DNA from: Gemmatimonadales bacterium
GTDB lineage: Bacteria > Gemmatimonadota > Gemmatimonadetes > Gemmatimonadales > GWC2-71-9
Length of the DNA: 14,947 nt
Direction: 5' to 3'
Assembly: GCA_025924275.1 (NCBI GenBank)
Contig: JAICEH010000023.1
Span: 1-14,947, forward strand
Below, piece by piece: positions 5,773-14,743 of the stretch. The notes beneath the pieces are model-generated. The model was not told where the DNA came from. It did not search any database and was given only the letters and a program-made list of their open reading frames with translations. Both the position numbers and the translations under genes were made by a program. The number at the start of each line of letters is the position of its first letter. Positions within the stretch are counted from its first letter, which is position 1.

Positions 5773-8700
5773 CTACTCGAAGAAGTAGCGCACGCCGAAC
5801 TGGGCCCGCCAGCGGGAGAGGATGCCCGGGTCGGCGGTGAAGGTCTCGTCGGGACCGGTGAAGACGAACTCCGGCGCGCTCGCGGTGCCGGGGTCCGGGG
5901 CTGCGACCATCTGGAGCGGCGAGGTCGCCGCCGGGCTCGCGCCCTTGCGGACGCCCCAGTCGGAGTTGAGCAGGTTGCCGAAGTTGAGGATGTCGACGCT
6001 CACCTGGAAGGCGTGGCGCCGGGTGCCCGACCCCAGGGCGAAGTCCTGCAGGATCCGGAGGTCGAGGTTGCCGTACCAGGGGTTGAGGGCGCCGTTCCGC
6101 TCGGCGATCTCGCCCCGGTGCTCGGACAGGTAGTCATCCTGCTCGATGAAGGCGTTCAGCCGGTCCCACTGCTCCGCCGCCGTGCCGTACGTCGGGTGGT
6201 CCACCAGGATGATGTCGGAGGCGTCCCGCGGGATGTAGATCAGGTCGTTGCCACCCACGCCATCCCCGTTGACGTCACCGGCGTAGACGAACGAATACCG
6301 GTTCCCGCCCGCCCCCGAGAATCGGTTGCCCTCGGCCCGCTCGTAGAAGAGTCCGATCTGGGTGCGGAGCGACGCGGACCACTGCTTGCCGTAGTTGAGC
6401 CCCGCGATGAAGCGATGGCGCTGGCCGAACTGGGAGGGGGCGAGCCCCGGCTGGTTGGGGTTCCCCTGCACCGGCTGGTTCTGCCACAGCACGCTCGCGA
6501 TCTCGGTGGACTGCAGGTTGTTCTCCGCGTCAGTGTAGCTGTAGGCGAACATCGCGCTCAGGCCCGACGCCCAGGTCTTGCGGAGCTGGGCCGAGATGTT
6601 GAGCGAGCTCCCCTCGTCCACGTTGTCGAGGACGTAGATCCCGGCCCCGAACCCGCCGAACGGGTCCGGGTTGAGCTCGCTGCTTCCCGCCCCGCCGTAG
6701 TAGGGCCGGCCGTCCGCCCCCGGCACCGTGCCGACCGCGGGCACGATGTCGGCGTTCCGCATGTAGATGGCGTTGAGATCCTTGGAGTAGATCAGCTCCA
6801 GGGTGCCGAGCAGGCCGCCGGGGAGCAGCTGGTCCACCGCGACGTCCGTGGTCCAGACCTGGGGCCACTCGAAATCGGGGTCCATCGCGTTCAGGTCGAA
6901 CGACTGCTGGAGGATGGAGCCCTTCTCGGTCGGGATCTCGGGCGCACCGACCGCCGGGTAGAGGTTCGGATTCGCGCCCGGGTTGGAGATCACGTTGCCG
7001 AACCAGACGAAGGGGATCCGGCCGGTGAAGATGCCGGTGCCGCCGCGCACCTGCGTCTGGCGGTCCCCGACGGCGTTCCAGTTGAACCCGACCCGCGGTG
7101 ACCAGAGGATCTTGGAATCGGGCAGACTGCTCTGGTCCACCGTCTCGGGATTGCCGTTCTCGTCGAGGGCCAGGAGGCTCCGCGAGAAGGGATTGTCCAC
7201 GGGATCGGTGAAGTACATCGGGAGGTCCATCCGGACCCCGAAGGTCAGGTTGAACCGTGGCGTGACCAGGAACTCGTCCTGGGCGTAGAGCGAGAGCTGG
7301 CCGACGTCGATGTTCTCCCCCTTGAACGGCCCGCTGCCGATGAACCCGTTCAGGTCGACGTCGCCGATGCCGTCATTGTCCGTGGCCTCGAAGAACTCGT
7401 CCAGCGAGAAGAAGGTCGTGCCGCCGAAGGCCGCCGGGACCTGGAAGAGGCCGTGCCGGAAGATGTTGAACGAGTTGAAGAAGCCGAAGCGCTCGAAGTT
7501 CCCGCCCAGGGTGATGGCGTGGTCCCCGCGGAACAGCGTGAAGTTGTTGGTGACCTGCCAGACGTCCTGGTCCAGGATGTTGTGGATCGAGAAGGGCTCG
7601 TGGCCGGCGGTGGTGTAGGTCACCCCGCCCTCGGCGATCTCGATGGTCGGGAAGTCGGCGCTGAACGGGTCGCGGAAGTCGCGGAACCGGTTGTAGCTGG
7701 CGAAGAACCGGTTGGCGAAGCCGGCGGACCGGGTGTTCCACTCGAAGGCGTACGACTGCAGGTCATTGTTGATCGCGTAGCCCGAGTTCTGGAACGGGAG
7801 GCTCGACTCGTTGGGGCCCCGCCCGGTGTTGTTGGCGCTCAGCACGAACGGGTGGGGGCCGAGGTCCCGCTGCGCGTCCAGGTAGTTGAACCGGAAGACG
7901 AAGGTGTTGTTCTCGTTCAGGTTGTAGTCGAGCTTGAACAGGAACTTGTTGTTGTCGGTCTCGTGGGTATACCCCTCGTAGGGTCCCGTCTCGTAGCCGT
8001 AGTTCGCGAGCAGCACCGTCCGGATGGAGTCCATGTCGGCCGCGCTCACCCGGGACTCGCCGAAGGTGATGTCCCCGTCCCGGTCGGCCACGAAGTTGCT
8101 GCCGGGATCGTCGGTCCGCTCCATTTCCGCGTTCAGGAAGAAGAAGAGCCGGTCCCGGATGATCGGGCCGCTCAGCGTGGCGCCCGCCTGCACGTAGCTC
8201 TGGTCGGGATTCGCCACGACCTCGCGGCCTTCGACCGTGTTGCCCTGGAGCGCGTCGGATCGCAGGAAGCTGTAGACCGAGCCGCGCCAGTCATTCGACC
8301 CGCTCCGGGTCACCAGGTTCACGTTCGCTCCGGTGAACCCGCCCTCCCGCACGTCGAAGGGCGCGATCGACACCTGGACCTGCTCGACGGCGTCGAAGGG
8401 CACCGGCTCCGCATTGGCCTGCCCGCCGGGCGCCGGGTCATCGAGGCCGAAGGGGTTGTTGAAGTAGGAGCCGTCGAGCGAGACGTTGTTGTAGAGCCAG
8501 TTCCGGCCGGCGAAGGAGAAGTTGCCGTCGCTCCGCGGGTCGAGCTTGGTGAGGTCCCGCGTGCTCCGCTTCACCGAGGGCGTGAGCGCCACCTCCACCG
8601 GCCCCAGGTTGGTCTCGGCACCGGTCCGCCCGGCGTTCAGGATGGCATTCTCCCCCGCGGCCACCTCGACCTCCTCCACCTCCACCGCCCGCCGGATCAG

Positions 8701-9057
8701 GGCGAAGTCGAGCCGGAATGCCTGGCCCAGGTTGAGGACGACATTCTGCTGCGAGCTCGGCTCCATCCCGATGAAGGACGCGGTGATGGTGTAGGGCCCG
8801 CCGACCCGGAGGTTGGGCAGGTTGTACGCCCCGCCCGGCCGCACCACCGCGCGGTACCGGGTCCCGGTGGGCACGTGCAGGGCGACCACCGTGGCCTCGG
8901 CCAGCGGGTTGCCGTCGACGTCGGTCACCAGGCCGTTGATCGAGCTCGTGGTCACGCCCTGGGCCAGGAGGGGCGGGGCGGATCCGAGAGCGATGGTGAG
9001 GGCGAGGGCCAGCGGGACGGCAAGGTGGTACCGGACTGCGCGAGCGGCGAGGCGCAC
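5773..9057 (-). CDS. TonB-dependent outer-membrane receptor, Oar-like, with carboxypeptidase-regulatory-like N-terminal domain
   Basis: A 1094-residue outer-membrane protein. It has a signal peptide (1-33, ending LLAQG) and a carboxypeptidase-regulatory-like beta-sandwich (about 37-118). A VEVEEVEVAAG segment (125-135) follows, placed where a TonB box is expected. A plug region comes next (about 140-260, with REGGFTGANVNLVTRSGSN) and then a long beta-barrel rich in aromatic and Asn/Asp residues. An acidic motif DVNGDGVGGNDLIYIP (928-943) resembles calcium-binding loops of Oar-type receptors. The chain ends FGVRYFFE, so the usual terminal aromatic is followed by one Glu. Relatives import large or complex ligands, or act in surface adhesion; the ligand here is unknown. 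The GTG start at 9057 is fixed by AGGAGG at 9063-9068. A likely promoter precedes it (9139-9166), and the gene converges on rpsU. Confidence 0.94.
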   Translation of the reverse strand: MRLAARAVRYHLAVPLALALTIALGSAPPLLAQGVTTSSINGLVTDVDGNPLAEATVVALHVPTGTRYRAVVRPGGAYNLPNLRVGGPYTITASFIGMEPSSQQNVVLNLGQAFRLDFALIRRAVEVEEVEVAAGENAILNAGRTGAETNLGPVEVALTPSVKRSTRDLTKLDPRSDGNFSFAGRNWLYNNVSLDGSYFNNPFGLDDPAPGGQANAEPVPFDAVEQVQVSIAPFDVREGGFTGANVNLVTRSGSNDWRGSVYSFLRSDALQGNTVEGREVVANPDQSYVQAGATLSGPIIRDRLFFFLNAEMERTDDPGSNFVADRDGDITFGESRVSAADMDSIRTVLLANYGYETGPYEGYTHETDNNKFLFKLDYNLNENNTFVFRFNYLDAQRDLGPHPFVLSANNTGRGPNESSLPFQNSGYAINNDLQSYAFEWNTRSAGFANRFFASYNRFRDFRDPFSADFPTIEIAEGGVTYTTAGHEPFSIHNILDQDVWQVTNNFTLFRGDHAITLGGNFERFGFFNSFNIFRHGLFQVPAAFGGTTFFSLDEFFEATDNDGIGDVDLNGFIGSGPFKGENIDVGQLSLYAQDEFLVTPRFNLTFGVRMDLPMYFTDPVDNPFSRSLLALDENGNPETVDQSSLPDSKILWSPRVGFNWNAVGDRQTQVRGGTGIFTGRIPFVWFGNVISNPGANPNLYPAVGAPEIPTEKGSILQQSFDLNAMDPDFEWPQVWTTDVAVDQLLPGGLLGTLELIYSKDLNAIYMRNADIVPAVGTVPGADGRPYYGGAGSSELNPDPFGGFGAGIYVLDNVDEGSSLNISAQLRKTWASGLSAMFAYSYTDAENNLQSTEIASVLWQNQPVQGNPNQPGLAPSQFGQRHRFIAGLNYGKQWSASLRTQIGLFYERAEGNRFSGAGGNRYSFVYAGDVNGDGVGGNDLIYIPRDASDIILVDHPTYGTAAEQWDRLNAFIEQDDYLSEHRGEIAERNGALNPWYGNLDLRILQDFALGSGTRRHAFQVSVDILNFGNLLNSDWGVRKGASPAATSPLQMVAAPDPGTASAPEFVFTGPDETFTADPGILSRWRAQFGVRYFFE

Positions 9058-9062
9058 GGCGT

Positions 9063-9068
9063 CCTCCT
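9063..9068 (-). promoter_or_regulatory. Strong Shine-Dalgarno of the TonB-dependent receptor
   Basis: A full AGGAGG on the minus strand, 5 nt before the GTG at 9057. It is the strongest ribosome-binding site in the window, and it decides the non-ATG start; the signal peptide begins right after. Confidence 0.85.
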
Positions 9069-9138
9069 GGTGGCGGCCCGGTGCGGGCCGGGAAGCGGGA
9101 AGGAACGAAGGGAAGCTGCGTCAGGGGGTTGGGCCTCT

Positions 9139-9166
9139 ACACTACCTCCGGCCGGATTCCCGTCAA
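9139..9166 (-). promoter_or_regulatory. Likely promoter of the TonB-dependent receptor
   Basis: Minus-strand -35 TTGACG (9161-9166, five of six matches), 16-nt spacer, then -10 TAGTGT (9139-9144, three of six matches). A start near 9132 would leave a leader of roughly 75 nt. The TGA stop of pgk (9163-9165) is embedded in the -35 box. No intrinsic terminator is visible between pgk and this gene, so read-through from pgk could also contribute. Confidence 0.5.
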
Positions 9167-10358
9167 GAGGGGGGGGCGTCGTCCAGGGCGCTCACGCCCG
9201 GCAGGTCGCGGCCCTCGAGGAACTCCAAGGACGCCCCGCCGCCGGTCGAGACGTGGGACACCGCTCCCTCGAGCCCCGCCGCCGCCAGTGCCGCGGCCGA
9301 GTCGCCGCCCCCCACCACGGTCACCGCCCCCCCGCGGGTGGCCTCGGCCATCGCGTGGGCGACGCCGAGCGTGCCCTGGTCGAAGGGCGGCGTCTCGAAG
9401 ACGCCCATCGGTCCGTTCCAGAGCACCGTGCCGGCCGCCGCGATCCGGTCGGCGAACGCCAGCACGGTGCGGGGGCCGACGTCGTACATCGCCCAGCCGG
9501 CCGGGATCCGCCCGCTCGGCACGACCTGGGTGGTGATGTTGGGCTCGAGCGCCGTGGCCACGACGGCATCCGACGGCAGCACCAGGCGGGGGCCGGCACG
9601 GTCCAGCAGGGCCGACGCCAGCGCCACCCGGTCCGGCTCCACCAGGGAGGTCCCGGTCTCCAGGCCCTGGGCCCGGAAGAAGGTGCAGGCCATCGCCCCG
9701 CCGACCAGGATCGCGTCCACCTTGGGGAGCAGCGACTCGATCAGGTCGATCTTTCCCGAGATCTTGGCCCCGCCCATCACCGCCACGAAGGGCCGCTTCG
9801 GCGCCTCCAGGGCTCGGCCGAGCCAGGCCAGTTCCTGCTCCATCAGGAACCCGGAGACGGCCGGCTTGAGGAGTGCGGCCACTGCGGCGGTGCTGGCGTG
9901 CGCCCGGTGGGCGGAACCGAAGGCGTCGTTGACGAAGAAGTCGCCCAGCCGCGCGAACCGGGCGGCGAGGTCGGGGTCGTCGCGCTCCTCTCCGGCGTGG
10001 AAGCGGGTGTTCTCCGCCAGTGCCACCCCGCCCCGGGGGAGTCGCCGGGTGGCGGCCACGGCTTCGTCCGAGGTCGGGTCCGCCAGGAAGGCCACCGGGA
10101 TGCCCAGGTGCCCCTCGAGGGCCGAGGCGACCGGGCGGAGGGACTGGGCCGGGTCGGGGCGGCCCCCGGGCCGGCCCAGGTGGGAAAGCAGGACCACGCG
10201 TGCGCCCCGATCCCGGAGCCAGCGAATGGTGGGCAGCGCGGCCCGGATCCGGGTGTCATCCGCGACGGCGCCCCCGGCCAGCGGGACGTTGAAGTCGACC
10301 CGCACGAGTGCCCGCTTGCCCTCGACCCAGGCCGGCTCGAGGCTCGCGAGCGTCCGCT

Positions 10359-10362
<4 letters not shown>
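9163..10362 (-). CDS. pgk: Phosphoglycerate kinase
   Basis: A 399-residue two-domain kinase of glycolysis, making ATP from 1,3-bisphosphoglycerate and ADP. Conserved blocks appear in order: RVDFNVP (21-27), [29 protein letters not shown] (substrate side), [26 protein letters not shown] and [16 protein letters not shown] at the nucleotide side. The length matches the family. An in-frame extension upstream lies within gapA and is not homologous, so the GTG at 10362 is taken. It overlaps the gapA stop as GTGA, indicating coupled translation with the preceding pathway enzyme. Downstream, 105 nt separate it from the TonB-dependent receptor rather than the more usual tpiA. Confidence 0.98.
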
Positions 10363-11366
<1,004 letters not shown>

Positions 11367-11375
11367 CTGGGTCGG

Positions 11376-11396
11376 GGGTCGAGGGTCGAGGGTCGG
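11376..11396. repeat. Short tandem heptamer repeat upstream of gapA
   Basis: Three back-to-back 7-mers, GGGTCGA, GGGTCGA and GGGTCGG (plus strand), fill half of the 44-nt gap between comF and gapA, ending 10 nt before the gapA start codon. On the transcript they read as TCGACCC-type units occupying the region where a Shine-Dalgarno would lie. This may be simple slippage-derived sequence; no function is implied. Confidence 0.7.
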
Positions 11397-11410
11397 TCGG
11401 GCGCCGCGCC

Positions 11411-12136
11411 TCAGGCGCGTGGCAGGGGGCCGGTGCCGCGCGCGAAGGTCACCCCCTCCACCACGGGGGCACCGGCCCCGGCGAGCGCCGCGGCCGCGGC
11501 GTCGAGCGTGGCGCCCGTCGTGTAGACGTCGTCCACCAGGACCGGGCGGCCCGCCGGCAGCGGCTCCCGCACGCGGAACGCGTGGTGGACGTTCGCCCGT
11601 CTGGCCTCCGGAGTCAACTTGGTCTGGGTCGGGGTCTCGCGCGTCCGCGCGAGGAGTGCGGGACGGATCGGCAGGCCGCTGATCCGTGCGAGGGCCGCGG
11701 CGAGGCGTTCCGCCTGGTTGTAGCCGCGCTCGCGCGCCCTCCGGGCGCCCAGCGGGACCGGCACGAGGACCGCGCCGGGCCCGAGCGGCTCGAGGTGGCG
11801 CATCGCGGTCGCCAGGTCATCCGCGACCCGCCACCAGCCCTCGTACTTGAGGAGATGGACGGCCTCCCGGGCACCGCCGTCCAGCCAGACCGCGGACCGC
11901 ACCCGGGTCAACGCGGGAGCCCACTCGGGCCCGGGGCAGGCGTGCGGCGCCGGCCCAGGGCCCGGGACGGGGGCGGCCTCGAAGGGCTCGCCACAGCGAT
12001 CGCAGAGCGGTGGCGGCAGGTGGTGCCAGCGGCGACGGCAGCAGGCGCAGACGAGCGAGGGCGTCTCCCGCTCGGGAACCGGCTCGTGGCAGAGCAGGCA
12101 CTCCGCCGGGAGCCACCACGCCTCGACGGACGCCAG
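11411..12136 (-). CDS. comF: ComF-family phosphoribosyltransferase-like protein (N-terminus inferred)
   Basis: A cytoplasmic protein of the ComF/GntX family, tied to natural DNA uptake and recombination in several bacteria. The C-terminal phosphoribosyltransferase fold has [29 protein letters not shown] and the PRPP loop [12 protein letters not shown] (199-210). The earliest ATG/GTG/TTG in frame is a TTG at 11911, but the frame is open further up and encodes the family's zinc ribbon: CLLC (13-16), CACC (30-33) and CDRC (45-48). I therefore start at a CTG at 12136, giving 241 residues, normal for ComF. It lies 16 nt after aroE, and CGGAG (12148-12152) precedes it. If CTG is not used, a sequence error or an even odder start is needed. 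The zinc-binding half is clearly read in the same frame. Confidence 0.85.
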   Translation of the reverse strand: MASVEAWWLPAECLLCHEPVPERETPSLVCACCRRRWHHLPPPLCDRCGEPFEAAPVPGPGPAPHACPGPEWAPALTRVRSAVWLDGGAREAVHLLKYEGWWRVADDLATAMRHLEPLGPGAVLVPVPLGARRARERGYNQAERLAAALARISGLPIRPALLARTRETPTQTKLTPEARRANVHHAFRVREPLPAGRPVLVDDVYTTGATLDAAAAALAGAGAPVVEGVTFARGTGPLPRA

Positions 12137-12152
12137 GCCGGCGCGAACTCCG

Positions 12153-12959
12153 TCAGTCCAGCGCCACGCGGAGTGCGGCCTGCATCGCCTCCCGGGGCGC
12201 CGGCGTCCCCGGGAACCACTGCCCGAACGCGGCGGCGCCCTGTGCGAGCAGCACCGCGCGCCCGTCGTCGGCCGAGACCCCGGCCGCGCGGAGGGCCCGG
12301 ATCCAGGGCGTGCCGCCGCGGGCGTAGACCAGGTCCAGGGCGTGCGTGGCTCCGGTGGCGGCGTCGGGCGGGAACGGCAGGGCGTCGGTTTCCTGCAGGC
12401 CGATGGGTGTGGCGTTCACCAGCACGTCGGCGGGCCCGGGTGCGGCCACTGACCCGCCACGTTCCTCGACCCAGGCGAGGAAATCGCGGGCCCGCCGCGG
12501 ATCCCTGGACCGCACCGCCAGGCGGGCGCCCATCTGCCGCGCGGCCTCCGCCACCGCCCGCGCCGCCCCACCGGTGCCCGCCACGAGCCACGCGCCCGCG
12601 GGGGCACCCAACCGCAGCATCGCCTCCACCACCCCCGCCACGTCGGTGTTGTCGCCGACCAGCGTGCCGCCCTCGCCCCAGAAGGTGTTGGCGGCGCCCG
12701 TGGCCCCCGCGACGGGGCCGGCTCGGTCGAGCGCGGCGAGCGCGGCCGCCTTGCCCGGCACCGTCACGTTTCCGCCGCCGCCGGCACGCGCCAGTGCCCG
12801 CATCACGCCGCCCACTTCGGCCGGGCCACAGCGCAGGGCGACGAACACCGCGTCGATCCCCAGCGTCCGGAACGCAGCGTTGTGCATGGCCGGGGAGAGC
12901 GAGTGCCGCACGGGGTCGCCGAGGACGGCGAAGACCCGGGTGCGGGCGCTAGCGCGCAC
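12153..12959 (-). CDS. aroE: Shikimate dehydrogenase (NADP+)
   Basis: A 268-residue enzyme reducing 3-dehydroshikimate to shikimate in the aromatic amino-acid pathway. Substrate-side motifs are intact: SLSPAMHN (20-27), NVTVPGK with catalytic Lys70, Asn91 in AANTF, and Asp106 in DNTDVAG. The Rossmann loop GTGGAARAV (128-136) and the following VRSRDPRRA fit NADP binding. The C-terminal end carries the LLAQGAAAFGQWFPG segment common to the family. The GTG start at 12959 overlaps the preceding phosphatase gene by 11 nt and leaves the usual short lead before VFAVLGDP; no later start fits as well. comF follows after a very short gap. Confidence 0.97.
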   Translation of the reverse strand: MRASARTRVFAVLGDPVRHSLSPAMHNAAFRTLGIDAVFVALRCGPAEVGGVMRALARAGGGGNVTVPGKAAALAALDRAGPVAGATGAANTFWGEGGTLVGDNTDVAGVVEAMLRLGAPAGAWLVAGTGGAARAVAEAARQMGARLAVRSRDPRRARDFLAWVEERGGSVAAPGPADVLVNATPIGLQETDALPFPPDAATGATHALDLVYARGGTPWIRALRAAGVSADDGRAVLLAQGAAAFGQWFPGTPAPREAMQAALRVALD

Positions 12960-13416
12960 GGCGGCCCTCGGCCAGCCGCTCCGCGGCGGCGGCCAGCAGC
13001 GAGGCCAGCTCCCGGAACGCGGCCCGGTACTGCTCCAGGTCCCCGCCGAAGGGATCGCGGACCTCCGCGGGGGGGCCCTCCCGGCCGGCGAACTCGCCGA
13101 GCAGGACGGTCCGCCCCACCCCGCCGAGCGCCTCCGCGCGGGCCACGTGACTCCGGCTCATCGTCAGGATGAGGGTCGCGCCGTCCACCATCTCTCGCGT
13201 GAGCAGCCGCGAGCGATGCGCCGAGAGGTCGAGGCCGTGCTCGAGCGCGACCAGGTACGAACCCTCGGACGCCGGGACGCCCTCCCAGGCGCCGGTACCG
13301 GCCGACTCGACCACGACGTCCTCCACGCCCCGCGCCTCGAGCTCACGGCGAAGCAGGGCTTCGGCCATCGGCGAGCGGCAGGTGTTCCCGGTGCAGACCA
13401 GGAGGATGCGGATCAC
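12949..13416 (-). CDS. Low-molecular-weight phosphatase, YwlE-like (probable protein-arginine phosphatase)
   Basis: A 155-residue low-molecular-weight phosphatase. The P-loop CTGNTCRS (8-15) supplies nucleophile Cys8 and Arg14, and Asp121 in RDPFGG is the general acid. The Thr12 position matters: in Bacillus YwlE the same CTGNTCRS loop and its Thr make the enzyme prefer phosphoarginine, whereas tyrosine phosphatases such as Wzb carry Ile there. Adjacency to a TsaC/YwlC gene also echoes the Bacillus ywlC-ywlE neighbourhood. Arginine specificity is therefore a reasoned inference, and a tyrosine phosphatase remains possible. The GTG start at 13416 overlaps the tsaC stop as GTGA; longer in-frame extension upstream runs through other genes and is not homologous. 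The gene ends 11 nt inside aroE. Confidence 0.92.
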   Translation of the reverse strand: MIRILLVCTGNTCRSPMAEALLRRELEARGVEDVVVESAGTGAWEGVPASEGSYLVALEHGLDLSAHRSRLLTREMVDGATLILTMSRSHVARAEALGGVGRTVLLGEFAGREGPPAEVRDPFGGDLEQYRAAFRELASLLAAAAERLAEGRRAR

Positions 13417-14063
13417 GGGGCCAGCCTCCCGACACGGCGGCGGAGCTCCTCCCGGGGGATGGCACCCTCGCGCACCAGCTGCGGCGACGGGCCGGTGCAG
13501 TCCACGATGGTGGAGGGCGGGACATTGCCCAGCGGCCCGCCGTCGAGCACCAGCAGGCTGCCCTCCGCGATGGCATCCGGGAAGATGGTGGCGACGGCCT
13601 GTGCGCCCGGCGCAGGCGCCTGCCCGGGGAGGTTGGCCGAGGTGGAGGTGAGCGGGTAGCCCAGCCCGGCCACGAGGCGTGCCACGAGGGGATGGGACGT
13701 GTGGCGCACCGCGATCCCCCCTTCGGGACCCCGCAGCCGGTCGGGAAGCCGGCCCTCGCCGCCCGGGAGCACCAGCGTGAGCGGCCCGGGCCAGAATTCG
13801 GTCGCGAGCGCCGCCGCCGCGGGCGGGAAGGCGAGGCCCCAGGCCTCCGCCATGGGCCGGCCGGTGACCAGCAGCAGGAACGGCTTCTGCGCCGGACGCC
13901 CCTTGAACCGGGCGAGCGCGTCGAGCGGTGCCTCGGCGGGCGCCGAGCCCAGGCCGTAGACCGTCTCCGTCGGGTAGGCGAGGAGCCGGCCCGCCGCGAG
14001 GTGGCCCCGGACCGCGGGCAGCGCCGCCTCGGCGTCCGCCGGAGTCAGGAAGGGGAGGATCAT
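13413..14063 (-). CDS. tsaC: Threonylcarbamoyl-AMP synthase (TsaC/YwlC/Sua5 family)
   Basis: A 216-residue enzyme that makes threonylcarbamoyl-adenylate from threonine, bicarbonate and ATP, the first step of t6A37 tRNA modification. Motifs include YPTETVYGLG (30-39), KGRPAQKPF (54-62), TEFWPGPLTLVLP, AVRHTSHP and TSTSANLPG. It has the short TsaC/YrdC-type architecture, with no extra Sua5 C-terminal domain. The ATG at 14063 overlaps the ispD stop as ATGA, and its stop overlaps the next gene as GTGA, so it sits in a translationally coupled chain. Sua5/TsaC next to a low-molecular-weight phosphatase is a recurrent bacterial neighbourhood. Confidence 0.96.
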   Translation of the reverse strand: MILPFLTPADAEAALPAVRGHLAAGRLLAYPTETVYGLGSAPAEAPLDALARFKGRPAQKPFLLLVTGRPMAEAWGLAFPPAAAALATEFWPGPLTLVLPGGEGRLPDRLRGPEGGIAVRHTSHPLVARLVAGLGYPLTSTSANLPGQAPAPGAQAVATIFPDAIAEGSLLVLDGGPLGNVPPSTIVDCTGPSPQLVREGAIPREELRRRVGRLAP

Positions 14064-14743
14064 CGCCGAGCCAGGGCCTCCGCGAGCACGAAATCCTCCT
14101 CGCTGGTGACCTTGAGGTTCCCGGCGTCGTCGGGCACCAGGACCACCGACCCCCCGATCGCCTCGACCAGCGCGGCATCGTCGGTGGCCCCGGGCACCGC
14201 GGCGGCGTGGGCCCGCTCCAGGAGGGCCCGGGGGAAGGCCTGGGGGGTCTGGGCGCGCCAGAGGTTCTCCCGCGACACCGTCCGGGCGACGAGCCGGCCG
14301 CCCGGGGCGGCCTCCTTGAGCGTGTCACTCACCGGGATGGCCGCGAGGGCCGCCCGGCCCGCCCGTGCCTCGGCGAGGACCAGGTCGATGGTGTCGCGGG
14401 AGGGAAAGGGCCTCGCGCCGTCGTGCACCAGCACCACTGCGCAGGAGGGGGGGAGGGCCGCCAGCCCGGCTGCCACCGAGTCGCTCCGCTCCGCCCCGCC
14501 GGGGACCAGGTGCACGCCCTCGCCGCGGAGCGCCGCGAGCCAGGGCGGCGGCGTCGCCACGGCCTCCGCCGGGAGGACCACGGCGACGTGTGCGACTTCG
14601 GGGTGGGCAGCGAAGGGGCGGATGGCGCGGAGCACCATCGGGACCCCGCCGATCTCGCGGAACTGCTTCAGCGGGCCGCCGCCGGCGCGACGTCCCCGCC
14701 CCGCCGCCACCACGACCACGCCGACGTCACGCGGCGAGCGCAC
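14060..14743 (-). CDS. ispD: 2-C-methyl-D-erythritol 4-phosphate cytidylyltransferase
   Basis: A 227-residue enzyme of the non-mevalonate (MEP) isoprenoid pathway, coupling CTP to methylerythritol phosphate. The nucleotide-binding start is AAGRGRRAGGGPLKQF (13-28), with Lys26 as a catalytic lysine. Further motifs are GGAERSDSV (82-90), VHDGARPF (106-113), PVSDTLK (137-143), QTPQAF (165-170), TDDA (187-190) and GNLKVTSEEDF (208-218). The length fits a single-domain IspD, not an IspDF fusion. The GTG at 14743 overlaps the radA 3' end by 17 nt; an in-frame GTG at 14719 is an alternative that would leave almost nothing before the first beta strand. Its stop overlaps tsaC. Confidence 0.96.
   Translation of the reverse strand: MRSPRDVGVVVVAAGRGRRAGGGPLKQFREIGGVPMVLRAIRPFAAHPEVAHVAVVLPAEAVATPPPWLAALRGEGVHLVPGGAERSDSVAAGLAALPPSCAVVLVHDGARPFPSRDTIDLVLAEARAGRAALAAIPVSDTLKEAAPGGRLVARTVSRENLWRAQTPQAFPRALLERAHAAAVPGATDDAALVEAIGGSVVLVPDDAGNLKVTSEEDFVLAEALARR

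Noticed and set aside
12949..14328. A 459-codon frame containing the phosphatase, as if fused to a large N-terminal domain
   Set aside because: The extra 300 residues lie out of frame over tsaC and ispD and are Arg/Pro/Gly-rich noise; the GTG at 13416 gives the normal family length.
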